From: JBPRGH01 sp051418055
GTDB taxonomy: Bacteria > Bacteroidota > Bacteroidia > Cytophagales > Cyclobacteriaceae
Assembly (NCBI GenBank): GCA_051418055.1
Contig: JBPRGH010000139.1
Span: forward strand, 186,001-250,000
DNA length: 64,000 nt
Direction: 5' to 3'
The notes under the pieces were generated by a model, which saw only the letters and a list, made by a program, of their open reading frames with translations, ran no database searches and was not told the origin of the DNA. The position numbers were made by a program, and so were the translations under genes. Below are positions 24,813 through 33,333 of the stretch, piece by piece (position 1 is the first letter of the stretch; each line of letters opens with the position of its first letter).

Positions 24813-26480
24813 TTACCTGTTCCTGATCACCTGAATGATCATTGCTAAAATCACAACCGCAAAACATCCAATTACATTAAACCACAGATAGCCAATTTCG
24901 GAATTGAAGAAAAGATAAATAACAGTTGCTTCAGCCAAAAGAGCGGCAATAAATACAGGGGTCCCCTTAATATATTTAATATAAAAAGCTGTTAAAAAGA
25001 CACCGAGAATAGTACCATAAAACAATGAACCAAGAATATTGACAAACTCAATGAGGTTATCCATGAGGCTCGCAAACGTGGCAAAGGCAATGGCTATCAA
25101 TCCCCACATCAGCGTAAAGAGTTTCGATGCATTGAGATAGTGTTTATCGCTACCCTTACTATTTACTGATCGCTTATAGATATCTACAGTAGTCGTCGAG
25201 GCAAGCGCATTAAGCTCCGATGATGTTGAAGACATGGCAGCAGAAAAAATAACTGCCAGTAATAAACCCACCACACCAACAGGAAGGTGGTTCATTACAA
25301 AAGTGATAAAGACATAATCCGTATCATTTGTTTCAAGATCCGGATTGACAGACGCTACTAAAAGAGCCGCCTGATCATTTATACTTCCCATTTCCCGCTG
25401 GAGCTGATTTGCCTGATCCCTTAGCTGCTCGTTATCAGGTTGCTCTGCCAATTGATATACTACATTTTTCTTAGCTTCAAATGCCTGATAATGGGCAAGG
25501 TTCAATTCCTCAAGCTTTTGGTTTGCTTCAGGATTATTCCGTACCTCTTCAATGGCAGCCTCATTATAAAATACAGGTGGCTGGTAAAACTGATAGAATA
25601 CGAATACCATAACACCAATGAACAGTATCAAAAACTGCATAGGCACCTTTAGAAGACCATTGAACATAAGCCCCAGCCGGCTTTCTTTAATATTCTTACC
25701 ACCTAAATAACGCTGCACCTGAGACTGGTCTGTTCCAAAATAAGAAAGTGCTACAAACAAGCCACCAATGATTCCCGACCAGATGTTATAACGGTTGCTA
25801 AGGTCAAAATCAAAATCAACGACATTCAATTTACCCATAGCCCCTGCAACATTTAAAGCTCCACCAAAAGATACCTGCTCAGGCAGATAACTAATTACTA
25901 AAAAACCAGCCAGGATCATCCCTCCCATCATCACACCCATCTGTTGCTTTTGTGTAACGCTTACCGCCTTAGTACCACCTATTACGGTATAAATAATCAC
26001 TAATGTTCCGATTATTAAGTTGGTAAAAGTGAGGGAAAGGCCTATCATTTTAGACAGGATTATTGCAGGTGCATAGATCGTAATGCCGGCAGCAAGCCCT
26101 CTCTGCACCAGAAAAAGAAATGCCGTTAATGACCTCGTTTTTAAATCAAAACGGTTTTCAAGAAATTCGTATGCTGTATAAACTTTTAGTCTATAGTAAA
26201 TAGGTACGAAAGTTATAGAAAGGATTACCATTGCAATGGGAAGGCCCAGATAGAACTGTATAAACCGCATCCCGTCCTCAAAAGCCTGCCCCGGTGTACT
26301 AAGAAAGGTAATGGCGCTTGCCTGTGTGGCCATAATGGACAACCCAATAGTCCACCATTTCATTGATTTATCTCCAAGAAGATAGCCTTCAATGTCTTTG
26401 CTTCCCCTGGTTTTATAGACGCCATAAGAAACGATAAATAACAATGTGCCGAATAGCACAATCCAGTCAAGCGTTCTCAT
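24813..26480 (-). CDS. Sodium/solute symporter, SSS (SLC5) family (555 aa)
   Basis: An inner-membrane symporter that uses a sodium gradient to import a small solute. I read about 13 membrane helices across 5-290 and 390-555. Family landmarks are SIMATQASAITFLSTPG near residue 50, IYTVIGGTKAVSVTQ near 165, and the sodium-site region FSAAMSSTSSELNALAS near 415. Between helices lies an unusual soluble insertion of about 85 residues (about 305-390), helical and charged. The upstream small gene overlaps its ATG by 4 bases, and the PIG-L deacetylase gene lies before that. This suggests that the symporter imports the product or substrate of the deacetylase. The true substrate is unknown. Confidence 0.9.
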   Translation of the reverse strand: MRTLDWIVLFGTLLFIVSYGVYKTRGSKDIEGYLLGDKSMKWWTIGLSIMATQASAITFLSTPGQAFEDGMRFIQFYLGLPIAMVILSITFVPIYYRLKVYTAYEFLENRFDLKTRSLTAFLFLVQRGLAAGITIYAPAIILSKMIGLSLTFTNLIIGTLVIIYTVIGGTKAVSVTQKQQMGVMMGGMILAGFLVISYLPEQVSFGGALNVAGAMGKLNVVDFDFDLSNRYNIWSGIIGGLFVALSYFGTDQSQVQRYLGGKNIKESRLGLMFNGLLKVPMQFLILFIGVMVFVFYQFYQPPVFYNEAAIEEVRNNPEANQKLEELNLAHYQAFEAKKNVVYQLAEQPDNEQLRDQANQLQREMGSINDQAALLVASVNPDLETNDTDYVFITFVMNHLPVGVVGLLLAVIFSAAMSSTSSELNALASTTTVDIYKRSVNSKGSDKHYLNASKLFTLMWGLIAIAFATFASLMDNLIEFVNILGSLFYGTILGVFLTAFYIKYIKGTPVFIAALLAEATVIYLFFNSEIGYLWFNVIGCFAVVILAMIIQVIRNR

Positions 26481-26617
26481 GAATAGCTTTCAGTAAAAAG
26501 ATAAAACAAAATGATCCAGCCAACTAAAGAAAGGATTAATAACCAATACCAGCCTTTCCATGAGGAAAATACCGGCGGCTGTTCATCTTTATTTGAATTA
26601 ATTTCCTCTTTTGTCAC
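26477..26617 (-). CDS. Small single-span membrane protein (46 aa), between deacetylase and symporter
   Basis: Below the usual ORF length cut-off. A GTG at 26617 lies within the end of the PIG-L gene (a 20-base overlap) with GGGAGCA just upstream as a possible ribosome site. The protein begins MTKEEINSNKDEQPPV, then has an aromatic segment SWKGWYWLL and one hydrophobic helix (about 22-41), and ends TESYS. Its TGA overlaps the ATG of the symporter gene by ATGA. Overlap at both ends is the signature of translational coupling, so I take it as real. A symporter accessory subunit is a plausible role, but that is inference. Confidence 0.7.
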   Translation of the reverse strand: MTKEEINSNKDEQPPVFSSWKGWYWLLILSLVGWIILFYLFTESYS

Positions 26618-29075
26618 TGCTCCCAAGGCTTATGAGGTTAGCAAATATTCTTATAGCTCCGGGAACACCCGCAGGAAGCTGTCTAAACCAGCTGATCCCT
26701 GAATACACATAGTGCCCTTCTCCATAAGGGGCTATTAGGAGGCTTCCCATGGTAGTTTCTTCACCGGGATCCTGAACAGCAAATAAGGGAATATATTTTT
26801 CATCCCATTGATTTGGAAAATACAATCCCCGCTCCTGCACCCATTTATCAAAATCTATGGCATTTATCTTATTCGGATAATTTAAAGCCGGATGTCGTGG
26901 CGCCAATACTGTAATTGGTGCCTCTTCAACTGTTACACGATCACGACTTAATTGTAAGGGATAAGGTGCAAATCTCTGTGTTTTAAGCCTGAAGCTTGTA
27001 TTATATTGAGTTATTAATACACCTCCTCTTTTTACATACTCCAAAAGCTCAGGCATCATAAAATCAATTCTTTCTACAGTGTTCAGTGTACGGATACCTA
27101 AGATGATAGCATTATATTTATCCAGATTATCCGGTGATAACTGCTCTTCAACAAGTATGTCAACTTCATAACCAAGTTCACGTAAGGTCGCAGGTATGGC
27201 ATCGCCGGCTCCTTCAATATATCCAACCCTATTCCCTGCAATTTTTACATCCAGGTTAACAAATTCTGCATCAGCTTTGGTTACCAAAGTTTGTATGGGA
27301 ATATGGTCATAAGCAATTTCATCAACTTCAGAATTATATTTTTCTCCATTTGATGTTGCCACTAATTCAGCAACTACAGAGGTTTGTGCTTTAGGCGGAT
27401 AAACAGTGAAAATCAATTCCTGCTCCTGCTGAGGTTTTATAAAAGTAACATTTATGGAAGCGGGGGTAACCTGCCAGCCCTGTGGTAAATTAAGCTTCAC
27501 TTCCCCATTAAATGTAGAAGATAAATTTTTTGCTTTCACCCGTATCTCCTTACCTTCTTCTGAAGGAAATAAGTAGATCTCCTCGGCAAAATTCAAAGCA
27601 ACAGGAGGCACAATAGCTACTGCTCTTCTTTGCTCTCCTTTTACAGGATCATTCCATTTGTAATGAAGAGGAATATTGTATTTCAATTGATTCCCTCCAA
27701 AATTGATCACTACTGATACCTCAAGCTCAGGATCATTTTCAGGCTTTCCGATCTTTTGTAAATCGTTCACTACATAATATCCCTTTTCAGGTCTATTTTT
27801 TAGCCAGTAAGGTGCGGTAAAGTCAGTATTCTCAGAAAGCGTTAATGACTTTGGTGCAATTGTAGATTCATTTGGTGTTATTGTAAACAAAGAATCACTT
27901 ACTGCACCGGATGGCCATTGAATATTATCAACTATAATGAATTTATCCGACCGGTTTACCAGCTCAAGGTTAACCTCATATTTTTCCCCCGGCACCAGAT
28001 ATGGCCTATCTACAGTAGCTTCAAAATAAAGTCCAAGAACATCTTGTATAATTTTATCCAGGTCGTTTATTTTAAATTCTTTCCAGTGTTCATTAGAGAT
28101 TAGGCTGATCTCATTTCTTAACCTGAGTAAAGAATTAACTGATTCGGATGGTTCTAAAGGATTATATGTTTTTATAATATTATTTATTCGATCTTCAATT
28201 TCGGGAGCTCCAACACTGCTCCAGCCTATATCAATATCTTCAAATATATCTTCCCTGGCCTGGTCACCCAATCGATGTTCAAGATACTCCAGCTCATTAC
28301 CTCTCGTTCCCGTAGCTCCAAAACCCTGGCTCTTATGCATACTCCTGCTTCTTGCTGCCATTTCCGTATAGCTGGTACCAAGAAGGCTACTATACTTTCC
28401 AACGTTTACGGAAAGAACTCCCGGCTCATCCGCCGATATATCTGGATTCCACCAACGGCCTGTATTTAAATATAATCGCTTTGGTTGCCATACCTTTACA
28501 TATTTCAACTGCTCAGGGTATGCGTTTGGATCTGACGCCAGTTTAAATGCTTTATGAGCTAATTGCGCTGATGCTGTATGATGTCCGTGACCTCCGCCAC
28601 CATCAGCGGGGAAACGGGTAATAATAATATCAGGCCTGAACTTTCTGATCACCCATACAACATCTGAAAGTATTTTATCCTCATTCCAAACCTCAAGAGT
28701 TTCTTCGGGTGATTTGGAGTAACCAAAATCATTTGCTCTTGTGAAATATTGTCTTCCACCATCAATACGACGTGCTTCGAGAAGCTCCTGAGTACGAATT
28801 ATACCGAGTTTTTCTCTAATCTCCGGACCAATAAGGTTTTGTCCGCCGTCACCACGGGTCATTGCCAGATAAGCTGTTTCAACTTTCTTTTCGTTGGCAA
28901 GCCAGGCTATAAGCCGTGTATTTTCATCATCAGGATGTGCAGCAACATATAATGCACTTCCAAGCACTTTAAGCTTTTGAATATCATGCAATATTTCTGC
29001 CGCATCAGGATTAGTTATAGGTTGTGCCAGGCTGGCAAATGAAATGAACAGCAATGCTAATATTCTGTAGGTCAT
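26598..29075 (-). CDS. PIG-L/LmbE-family deacetylase with large C-terminal extension (825 aa)
   Basis: An exported zinc-dependent N-acetylglucosamine-type deacetylase. A signal peptide (MTYRILALLFISFASLAQ) precedes the LmbE domain (about 30-230), with the AHPDDE metal motif (about 45-50), the RPDIIITRFPADGGGGHGHH segment supplying the third ligand, and TASAQ. The remaining 600 residues are beta-rich and include a carboxy-terminal glutamine-amidotransferase-like or flavodoxin-like region around 600-800 (DKYNAIILGIRTLNTVE, then RGGVLITQYNTSF). LmbE proteins of this size occur often in Bacteroidota beside SSS symporters, as here. Its substrate is unknown; the domain family includes mycothiol, bacillithiol and GlcNAc-phosphoinositol deacetylases. 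Confidence 0.9.
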   Translation of the reverse strand: MTYRILALLFISFASLAQPITNPDAAEILHDIQKLKVLGSALYVAAHPDDENTRLIAWLANEKKVETAYLAMTRGDGGQNLIGPEIREKLGIIRTQELLEARRIDGGRQYFTRANDFGYSKSPEETLEVWNEDKILSDVVWVIRKFRPDIIITRFPADGGGGHGHHTASAQLAHKAFKLASDPNAYPEQLKYVKVWQPKRLYLNTGRWWNPDISADEPGVLSVNVGKYSSLLGTSYTEMAARSRSMHKSQGFGATGTRGNELEYLEHRLGDQAREDIFEDIDIGWSSVGAPEIEDRINNIIKTYNPLEPSESVNSLLRLRNEISLISNEHWKEFKINDLDKIIQDVLGLYFEATVDRPYLVPGEKYEVNLELVNRSDKFIIVDNIQWPSGAVSDSLFTITPNESTIAPKSLTLSENTDFTAPYWLKNRPEKGYYVVNDLQKIGKPENDPELEVSVVINFGGNQLKYNIPLHYKWNDPVKGEQRRAVAIVPPVALNFAEEIYLFPSEEGKEIRVKAKNLSSTFNGEVKLNLPQGWQVTPASINVTFIKPQQEQELIFTVYPPKAQTSVVAELVATSNGEKYNSEVDEIAYDHIPIQTLVTKADAEFVNLDVKIAGNRVGYIEGAGDAIPATLRELGYEVDILVEEQLSPDNLDKYNAIILGIRTLNTVERIDFMMPELLEYVKRGGVLITQYNTSFRLKTQRFAPYPLQLSRDRVTVEEAPITVLAPRHPALNYPNKINAIDFDKWVQERGLYFPNQWDEKYIPLFAVQDPGEETTMGSLLIAPYGEGHYVYSGISWFRQLPAGVPGAIRIFANLISLGSSDKRGN

Positions 29076-29181
29076 ATTAACTGGATAAGATTTTCCCTTC
29101 TACAAGTATAAATGAAGATTATGCAAATTAGAAGTTTTAACAACTTCTTTTTACCAGCGGTATAAAAAAGCAGTTATTGGG

Positions 29182-29424
29182 TTAATCTGATGAGTCTTTA
29201 TTACTGCGGTTTTTCAATTCAATAAATTTTTTATATGCTTCATAAAGCAGGGAGTAATTAAAAAAGATAGCAATGAATATCCCCTGATAGATAAGTACAT
29301 ATAAAATGATAACATAAGTAGCCTGATTAAATATTTCTATTGAATAATAGATATAAAAAAAAGCTGCTTGTAGTAAAAAAGCAATCAGAATACCATACCA
29401 TTTATAAAACCATAAATTTTTCAT
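29182..29424 (-). CDS. Small membrane protein with two predicted helices (80 aa)
   Basis: Two strongly hydrophobic, aromatic segments (about 10-28 and 38-58) are joined by a short loop, with a charged C-terminus KFIELKNRSNKDSSD. No signal peptide, so both helices stay in the inner membrane with the tail in the cytoplasm. I do not recognise a family. It lies alone between the deacetylase and the non-coding RNA, on the same strand as both. Confidence 0.55.
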   Translation of the reverse strand: MKNLWFYKWYGILIAFLLQAAFFYIYYSIEIFNQATYVIILYVLIYQGIFIAIFFNYSLLYEAYKKFIELKNRSNKDSSD

Positions 29425-29503
29425 TGAAAAGAAGCTAGTTCATCTTCAATATAAAAGAAATAATTAAATAATTTGTTATTTAAATCACAAAAAGAGAGAA
29501 GAA

Positions 29504-29701
29504 TAAAAAAACCCGCAAGACTTGTTGGTTAAACCTCATATTAGACAAGATTTGAGCTGCCAATATCCTCCTCAACAGTCCACTGTTATCCTGCTTTTGC
29601 AAACGAGGTCCCGACGAGTCGGGATGAGGCCTTGTTTTAGAGTAGGCTTCACTCGGTAATAGTAAATTGTTAGGTTTAACGCATTTGTCCGTCTTGCGGG
29701 T
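29504..29701 (-). ncRNA. Structured non-coding RNA, probably 6S RNA
   Basis: On the minus strand the 5' end (ACCCGCAAGAC, about 29701-29691) pairs perfectly with the 3' end (GTCTTGCGGGT, 29521-29511), which is followed by a T tract that serves as terminator. A second helix inside uses GTTAAACCT with AGGTTTAAC. An apical stem is formed by AACAAGG with CCTCGTT and by the perfect hairpin TCCCGAC-TC-GTCGGGA. Two small hairpins (GAGT/ACTC and AACAGT/ACTGTT) lie in the open centre. Length of about 198 nt, closing stem, central bubble and terminal loop are what 6S RNA has; tmRNA, RNase P RNA and SRP RNA signature sequences are absent. I cannot confirm the family without a covariance search. No ORF crosses it. 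Confidence 0.65.
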
Positions 29702-29705
29702 AAAT

Positions 29706-29738
29706 CAAAGTTACGACATTCTAAAAGAAGATTTCAAA
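29706..29738 (-). promoter_or_regulatory. Promoter of the structured RNA
   Basis: TAACTTTG (29706-29713, minus strand) is a perfect match to TAnnTTTG, and TTTG (29735-29738) lies 21 bases upstream. Transcription would begin 5 bases after the box, exactly at the first base of the closing stem (29701). One of the best promoter matches in the window. Confidence 0.8.
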
Positions 29739-29798
29739 CTATTTTGAAAGGAATATTAAACTTTATTTTTAATCTCCTCATAATCAATTACAAATTTT

Positions 29799-30299
29799 TT
29801 AGTCATTGAAAAAATCATCAGGCAGATCATTGGGGTCAAAAGGAATATCATCATCAGGGTCATGATCAAACGGGCCTACACCGGGAGGATTAAACAACCC
29901 CCAGCGATCAATAATATAATCTGTTTTATCAAAGGACTCAACCCAATCGATAAATAATAGACGATATTCCTCAAGGAGATCACGGACTATTTCAAAGTAT
30001 TGGGTTTCCTTAAACCCAAAAGCATCCAAAGAATGATTGGTCACCATTAAATCTCTGGCTGCCTTTCGAATAATAGCAGCTGATTCCATCTTAATATCAT
30101 ACAATTCTCCTCCACACGCTCCTGCCACTTTTACTGTAAGCAGTGCAGCATCATGAAGCATATTGCCTTTTATATGCTGCAGGTGATCCTCCTCTTCAGG
30201 GATAAGGTCAGCTATTTTGCTGACGACATCAAATATTTCTTTTCCTTTTTTGAAAATGGGGAGACTCCTGGGATCTAATCGTTCTTCTTCGTTAAACAT
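29799..30299 (-). CDS. Conserved-looking hypothetical protein, four-helix type (166 aa)
   Basis: A cytoplasmic protein without signal or membrane segment. The first 130 residues are predicted helical (LPIFKKGKEIFDVVSKIADLI, then GNMLHDAALLTVKVAGACG) in the style of four-helix-bundle proteins such as the 23S rRNA intervening-sequence proteins. It ends in an acidic tail rich in Asp and Pro (DHDPDDDIPFDPNDLPDD), perhaps disordered. I do not recognise a named family. It is separated from the upstream M16 peptidase gene by a terminator. Confidence 0.65.
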   Translation of the reverse strand: MFNEEERLDPRSLPIFKKGKEIFDVVSKIADLIPEEEDHLQHIKGNMLHDAALLTVKVAGACGGELYDIKMESAAIIRKAARDLMVTNHSLDAFGFKETQYFEIVRDLLEEYRLLFIDWVESFDKTDYIIDRWGLFNPPGVGPFDHDPDDDIPFDPNDLPDDFFND

Positions 30300-30331
30300 A
30301 TTTATTTAGGTTGATTGTTGTAAAATAAAAT

Positions 30332-30364
30332 GAAAAAGCCCCAACATAAAAGTGTTGAGGCTAT
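30332..30364 (-). terminator. Rho-independent terminator after the M16 peptidase gene
   Basis: On the minus strand AGCCTCAACA pairs with TGTTGGGGCT (one G-T pair), followed by TTTTT. It lies 32 bases past the peptidase stop. Confidence 0.8.
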
Positions 30365-30395
30365 TTTATTAGTCAAACGATTTAGAAAGTGCTTT

Positions 30396-33233
30396 CTAAT
30401 CCTCTGGATTTAACAACACCGGTTTTCCAAAACCAAGCTCTTCCAGGCGTTCAAGTTGTGTGTCGGCATCCCCCACTACTACATATATCATTTTTTCAGG
30501 ATCAGCATATTTTCTTGCCAGCTCCTGTACCTGCTCTAAAGTCATATCATTTACTACCTGCTTACGCTGAGTCATATAATCTGCCGACCAGCCATAATCA
30601 CTGATATTCTTGAGCATGTTTAATTTAGCACCATAAGTTTCCAGGGCACGTGCATTACTTTTGATCATAAAACTTTTCGTATTTGCCAGATCATCGGCAG
30701 TATAAGTGGTTGGGTAATCACGTAAAATTTCCTTTACCAGCGTAGCCGCCTCAAGCGTAATATTTGTTCTAACACCACTGGTGATAAGAAACGGCCCTGG
30801 TAATTCAGAACCATTAAAAGATGAGCGAATCCCATAGGTATAACCTTTACCTTCCCTAAGCTCCTGTGTAAGGCGGGAAGCAAAACTTCCACCACCCAGT
30901 ATGTAATTCATTACAGTGGCCGGATAGAAATCCGGATCTGTCTCAGGTATTCCAAGATAACCAAAGTGAAAAACAGATTGCTTTGCCTCCGGTACATCAT
31001 AAAAATATACTTTAGCTGAATCTATTGATTCCGGAAGCTCATAAGTAGGGAATTGAACAGGTTTCTTCTCCCATTTCGCCTCCAGTCCGGCTAATGATGA
31101 TTTTATCTTATTATCAGTAGCTGCACCAACAACATGAAAAGTTGCAACTGCAGGTGAGAAATTATTTTCATAATAAGCCTTCAAATCCTCCAGAGTAATG
31201 GAAGCAACTGATCCTTCCGTCCCTAAAACATTATTTGCTAATATATGATCTCCATACAGCAGCTTATAAAATTCATTAGATGCAATGACATTAGGGCTAC
31301 CTTTTTGCTGAGCAATATTGCTTAAAGTCTGCTGCTTTGCCAATTGAAATTCAACTGAATCCCATCGTGGTAAAAGTAAAATTTCCTCTACCAACTGTAG
31401 GGTTTTATCATAATTCCGGGCAAGGGTATTTCCCGATATTTCAATACTTTCTTTATTAGCAGAAATATAAACATTGGCACCCAATTCTTTAATTGCAAGC
31501 TCAAGCTCCTCGGGTGTTTTATTAGCTGTTCCTTTCATCAGCGTATTGGCAAGCAAATTTGAAACGCCGATCTTATCCGGGTCCTCAAGTAATAAACCTC
31601 CCTTCAGGCTTAAGTTAAAATATACCAAAGGTAATTCTCTGTTTTCAATGCCAATAACATCAAGGCCATTATCAAGTGTAGCCTGCCAGATCTCCGGAGT
31701 TCTTAATTCGGGAGCAGGTCCGTATGGAGGCTCCTCTGTTCTGTTAAAAGAAGAAGGTGTTCTTTCATATGTCACCTCATCTGGTATTTTTATCTCCTCT
31801 TCAGCGCCTTGTATTATCTTCTCCTCAACTACCTCGGCTAGCTGAGAACCCTCCAGGATAAGATCTTTTTGACCTTTGGGTACAAAACTCGTAGCAATAT
31901 AATTACGGCCTTTTATATACTTATTATATACATCCTGAATATCCTGCTGAGAAACTGCAAGGATTTTTTGAATGTCCTTCTCAATATAGCCGGGATCATC
32001 AGCAAAAATATTATACTGTGCCAGTTGGAATGCCTTACCAAGTACACTGCTTAATCCATTATAAAAACCTGTTTCTTTTCCTGCTTTAACCCTATTGAGG
32101 TCAGCTTCCGTAAACCCTTCCTTTTCAAATCTGGTAAATGCTTCATCTACTGCCTTTTTTACAGAATCCAGTTCTGTTCCAGGGTAAGCCCTGACAATTA
32201 AAGATATTTCACCTGTAAGCTCTGAATTTCCACTATACATCCTTACTTGTGGGGCGACTTTCTTTTCCTCTACCAAAACCTGATAAAAAGGAGATGTCTT
32301 TCCATCTGTTAATAATTCCGTTAAAATATCAAGGGCATAATCATCTTCATGATAATATTTTACACCTGTCCATGTATATCGCATTTCCGGGAGCTTCGCA
32401 AAATTATCCTCATAGTATAAAAGCTTATTTTCATTTAGCTGTACTTCTTCGGCTGTTAATGGTTCAATTTTCTCACCTCTGGGAATCTCAGAAAAATATT
32501 TCTCTACCAACTCCTTTGCCTGGGCTTTATCGAAATCACCGGCAATAACTAGTGTGGCATTATTTGGTACATACCACTTATTATAAAACTCTTTAACATC
32601 AGCCAAAGTAGCACTCTGCAGGTCTTCCAATGAGCCAATCACCTGCCAGTTGTAAGGATGTGTTTCGGGATATAAATTTTTACCTATCACATAACTTGTC
32701 TGACCGTAGGCGCGGTTATCGTAGCTCTGGCGTTTTTCATTCTTTACTACTTGCTTTTCTTTGTCAAGTACAGGTTCTGTAACTGTGTTTATAAAGTAAC
32801 CAAGCTTATCAGCTTCCGCCCAGATCATTTTTTCAAGTGCATCTTTTGGGACCGTTTGAAAGTAATTTGTTCTGTCACGGCTGGTAGAACCATTAGCACC
32901 GGAGCCTCCAATCCGGCTGCTCATTTTATCGAGTCCACCACGGCCCAGATTTTCTGATTCCAGAAACAACAGGTGCTCAAAAAGGTGAGCAAATCCGGTC
33001 CTTCCCTCCTTTTCACGGGCCGAGCCTACATGAAAAGTTAGGGCCACTGCTACAACAGGATCAGAAGTATCCGTATGGAAAACAACCTCCAGTCCATTGT
33101 CAAGTGTAAATTTTTCATAATCAACAGATAATTCCGCTGATTCCGTTTCTGCTATATCCTGCGATTCCTGCGCCTGTTGACATGCTGTGGATAGGAAAAG
33201 CAGTACAATTGAATAAATAAATGTTTTTTTCAT
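30396..33233 (-). CDS. M16-family zinc peptidase, two-domain (insulinase type, 945 aa)
   Basis: An exported lipoprotein-like protease (MKKTFIYSIVLLFLSTACQQ: the lipobox Cys at about 18 suggests membrane anchoring). The N-terminal M16 half (about 40-470) contains the inverted zinc motif His83-x-x-Glu86-His87 in HLFEHLLF, then a downstream conserved glutamate region. The C-terminal half (about 515-940) is the second M16 unit, which lacks the HxxEH motif. So one active half and one structural half, as in two-domain bacterial M16 enzymes. Such enzymes trim small peptides in the periplasm. It is not overlapped by other genes. Confidence 0.92.
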   Translation of the reverse strand: MKKTFIYSIVLLFLSTACQQAQESQDIAETESAELSVDYEKFTLDNGLEVVFHTDTSDPVVAVALTFHVGSAREKEGRTGFAHLFEHLLFLESENLGRGGLDKMSSRIGGSGANGSTSRDRTNYFQTVPKDALEKMIWAEADKLGYFINTVTEPVLDKEKQVVKNEKRQSYDNRAYGQTSYVIGKNLYPETHPYNWQVIGSLEDLQSATLADVKEFYNKWYVPNNATLVIAGDFDKAQAKELVEKYFSEIPRGEKIEPLTAEEVQLNENKLLYYEDNFAKLPEMRYTWTGVKYYHEDDYALDILTELLTDGKTSPFYQVLVEEKKVAPQVRMYSGNSELTGEISLIVRAYPGTELDSVKKAVDEAFTRFEKEGFTEADLNRVKAGKETGFYNGLSSVLGKAFQLAQYNIFADDPGYIEKDIQKILAVSQQDIQDVYNKYIKGRNYIATSFVPKGQKDLILEGSQLAEVVEEKIIQGAEEEIKIPDEVTYERTPSSFNRTEEPPYGPAPELRTPEIWQATLDNGLDVIGIENRELPLVYFNLSLKGGLLLEDPDKIGVSNLLANTLMKGTANKTPEELELAIKELGANVYISANKESIEISGNTLARNYDKTLQLVEEILLLPRWDSVEFQLAKQQTLSNIAQQKGSPNVIASNEFYKLLYGDHILANNVLGTEGSVASITLEDLKAYYENNFSPAVATFHVVGAATDNKIKSSLAGLEAKWEKKPVQFPTYELPESIDSAKVYFYDVPEAKQSVFHFGYLGIPETDPDFYPATVMNYILGGGSFASRLTQELREGKGYTYGIRSSFNGSELPGPFLITSGVRTNITLEAATLVKEILRDYPTTYTADDLANTKSFMIKSNARALETYGAKLNMLKNISDYGWSADYMTQRKQVVNDMTLEQVQELARKYADPEKMIYVVVGDADTQLERLEELGFGKPVLLNPED

Positions 33234-33333
33234 ATGGATGTTAAGTGGTATTTAAATTTAGAGTTTTATAAAATATTGTACCAGTAATTTTATACCAGTG
33301 GTCAATTCCATGATCTATAACAAGTTTCCGATA

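Noticed and set aside
29560..29640. REP-like repeat at the TCCCGAC hairpin
   Set aside because: The hairpin is the apical stem of the structured RNA with its own promoter, so it is better explained as part of that RNA.
30332..30364. Possible small RNA between the M16 gene and the next gene
   Set aside because: The hairpin with following T tract is fully explained as the M16 terminator.
31474..31845. 123-residue plus-strand ORF within the M16 peptidase gene
   Set aside because: Serine-rich antisense reading of a conserved enzyme with no start signal.
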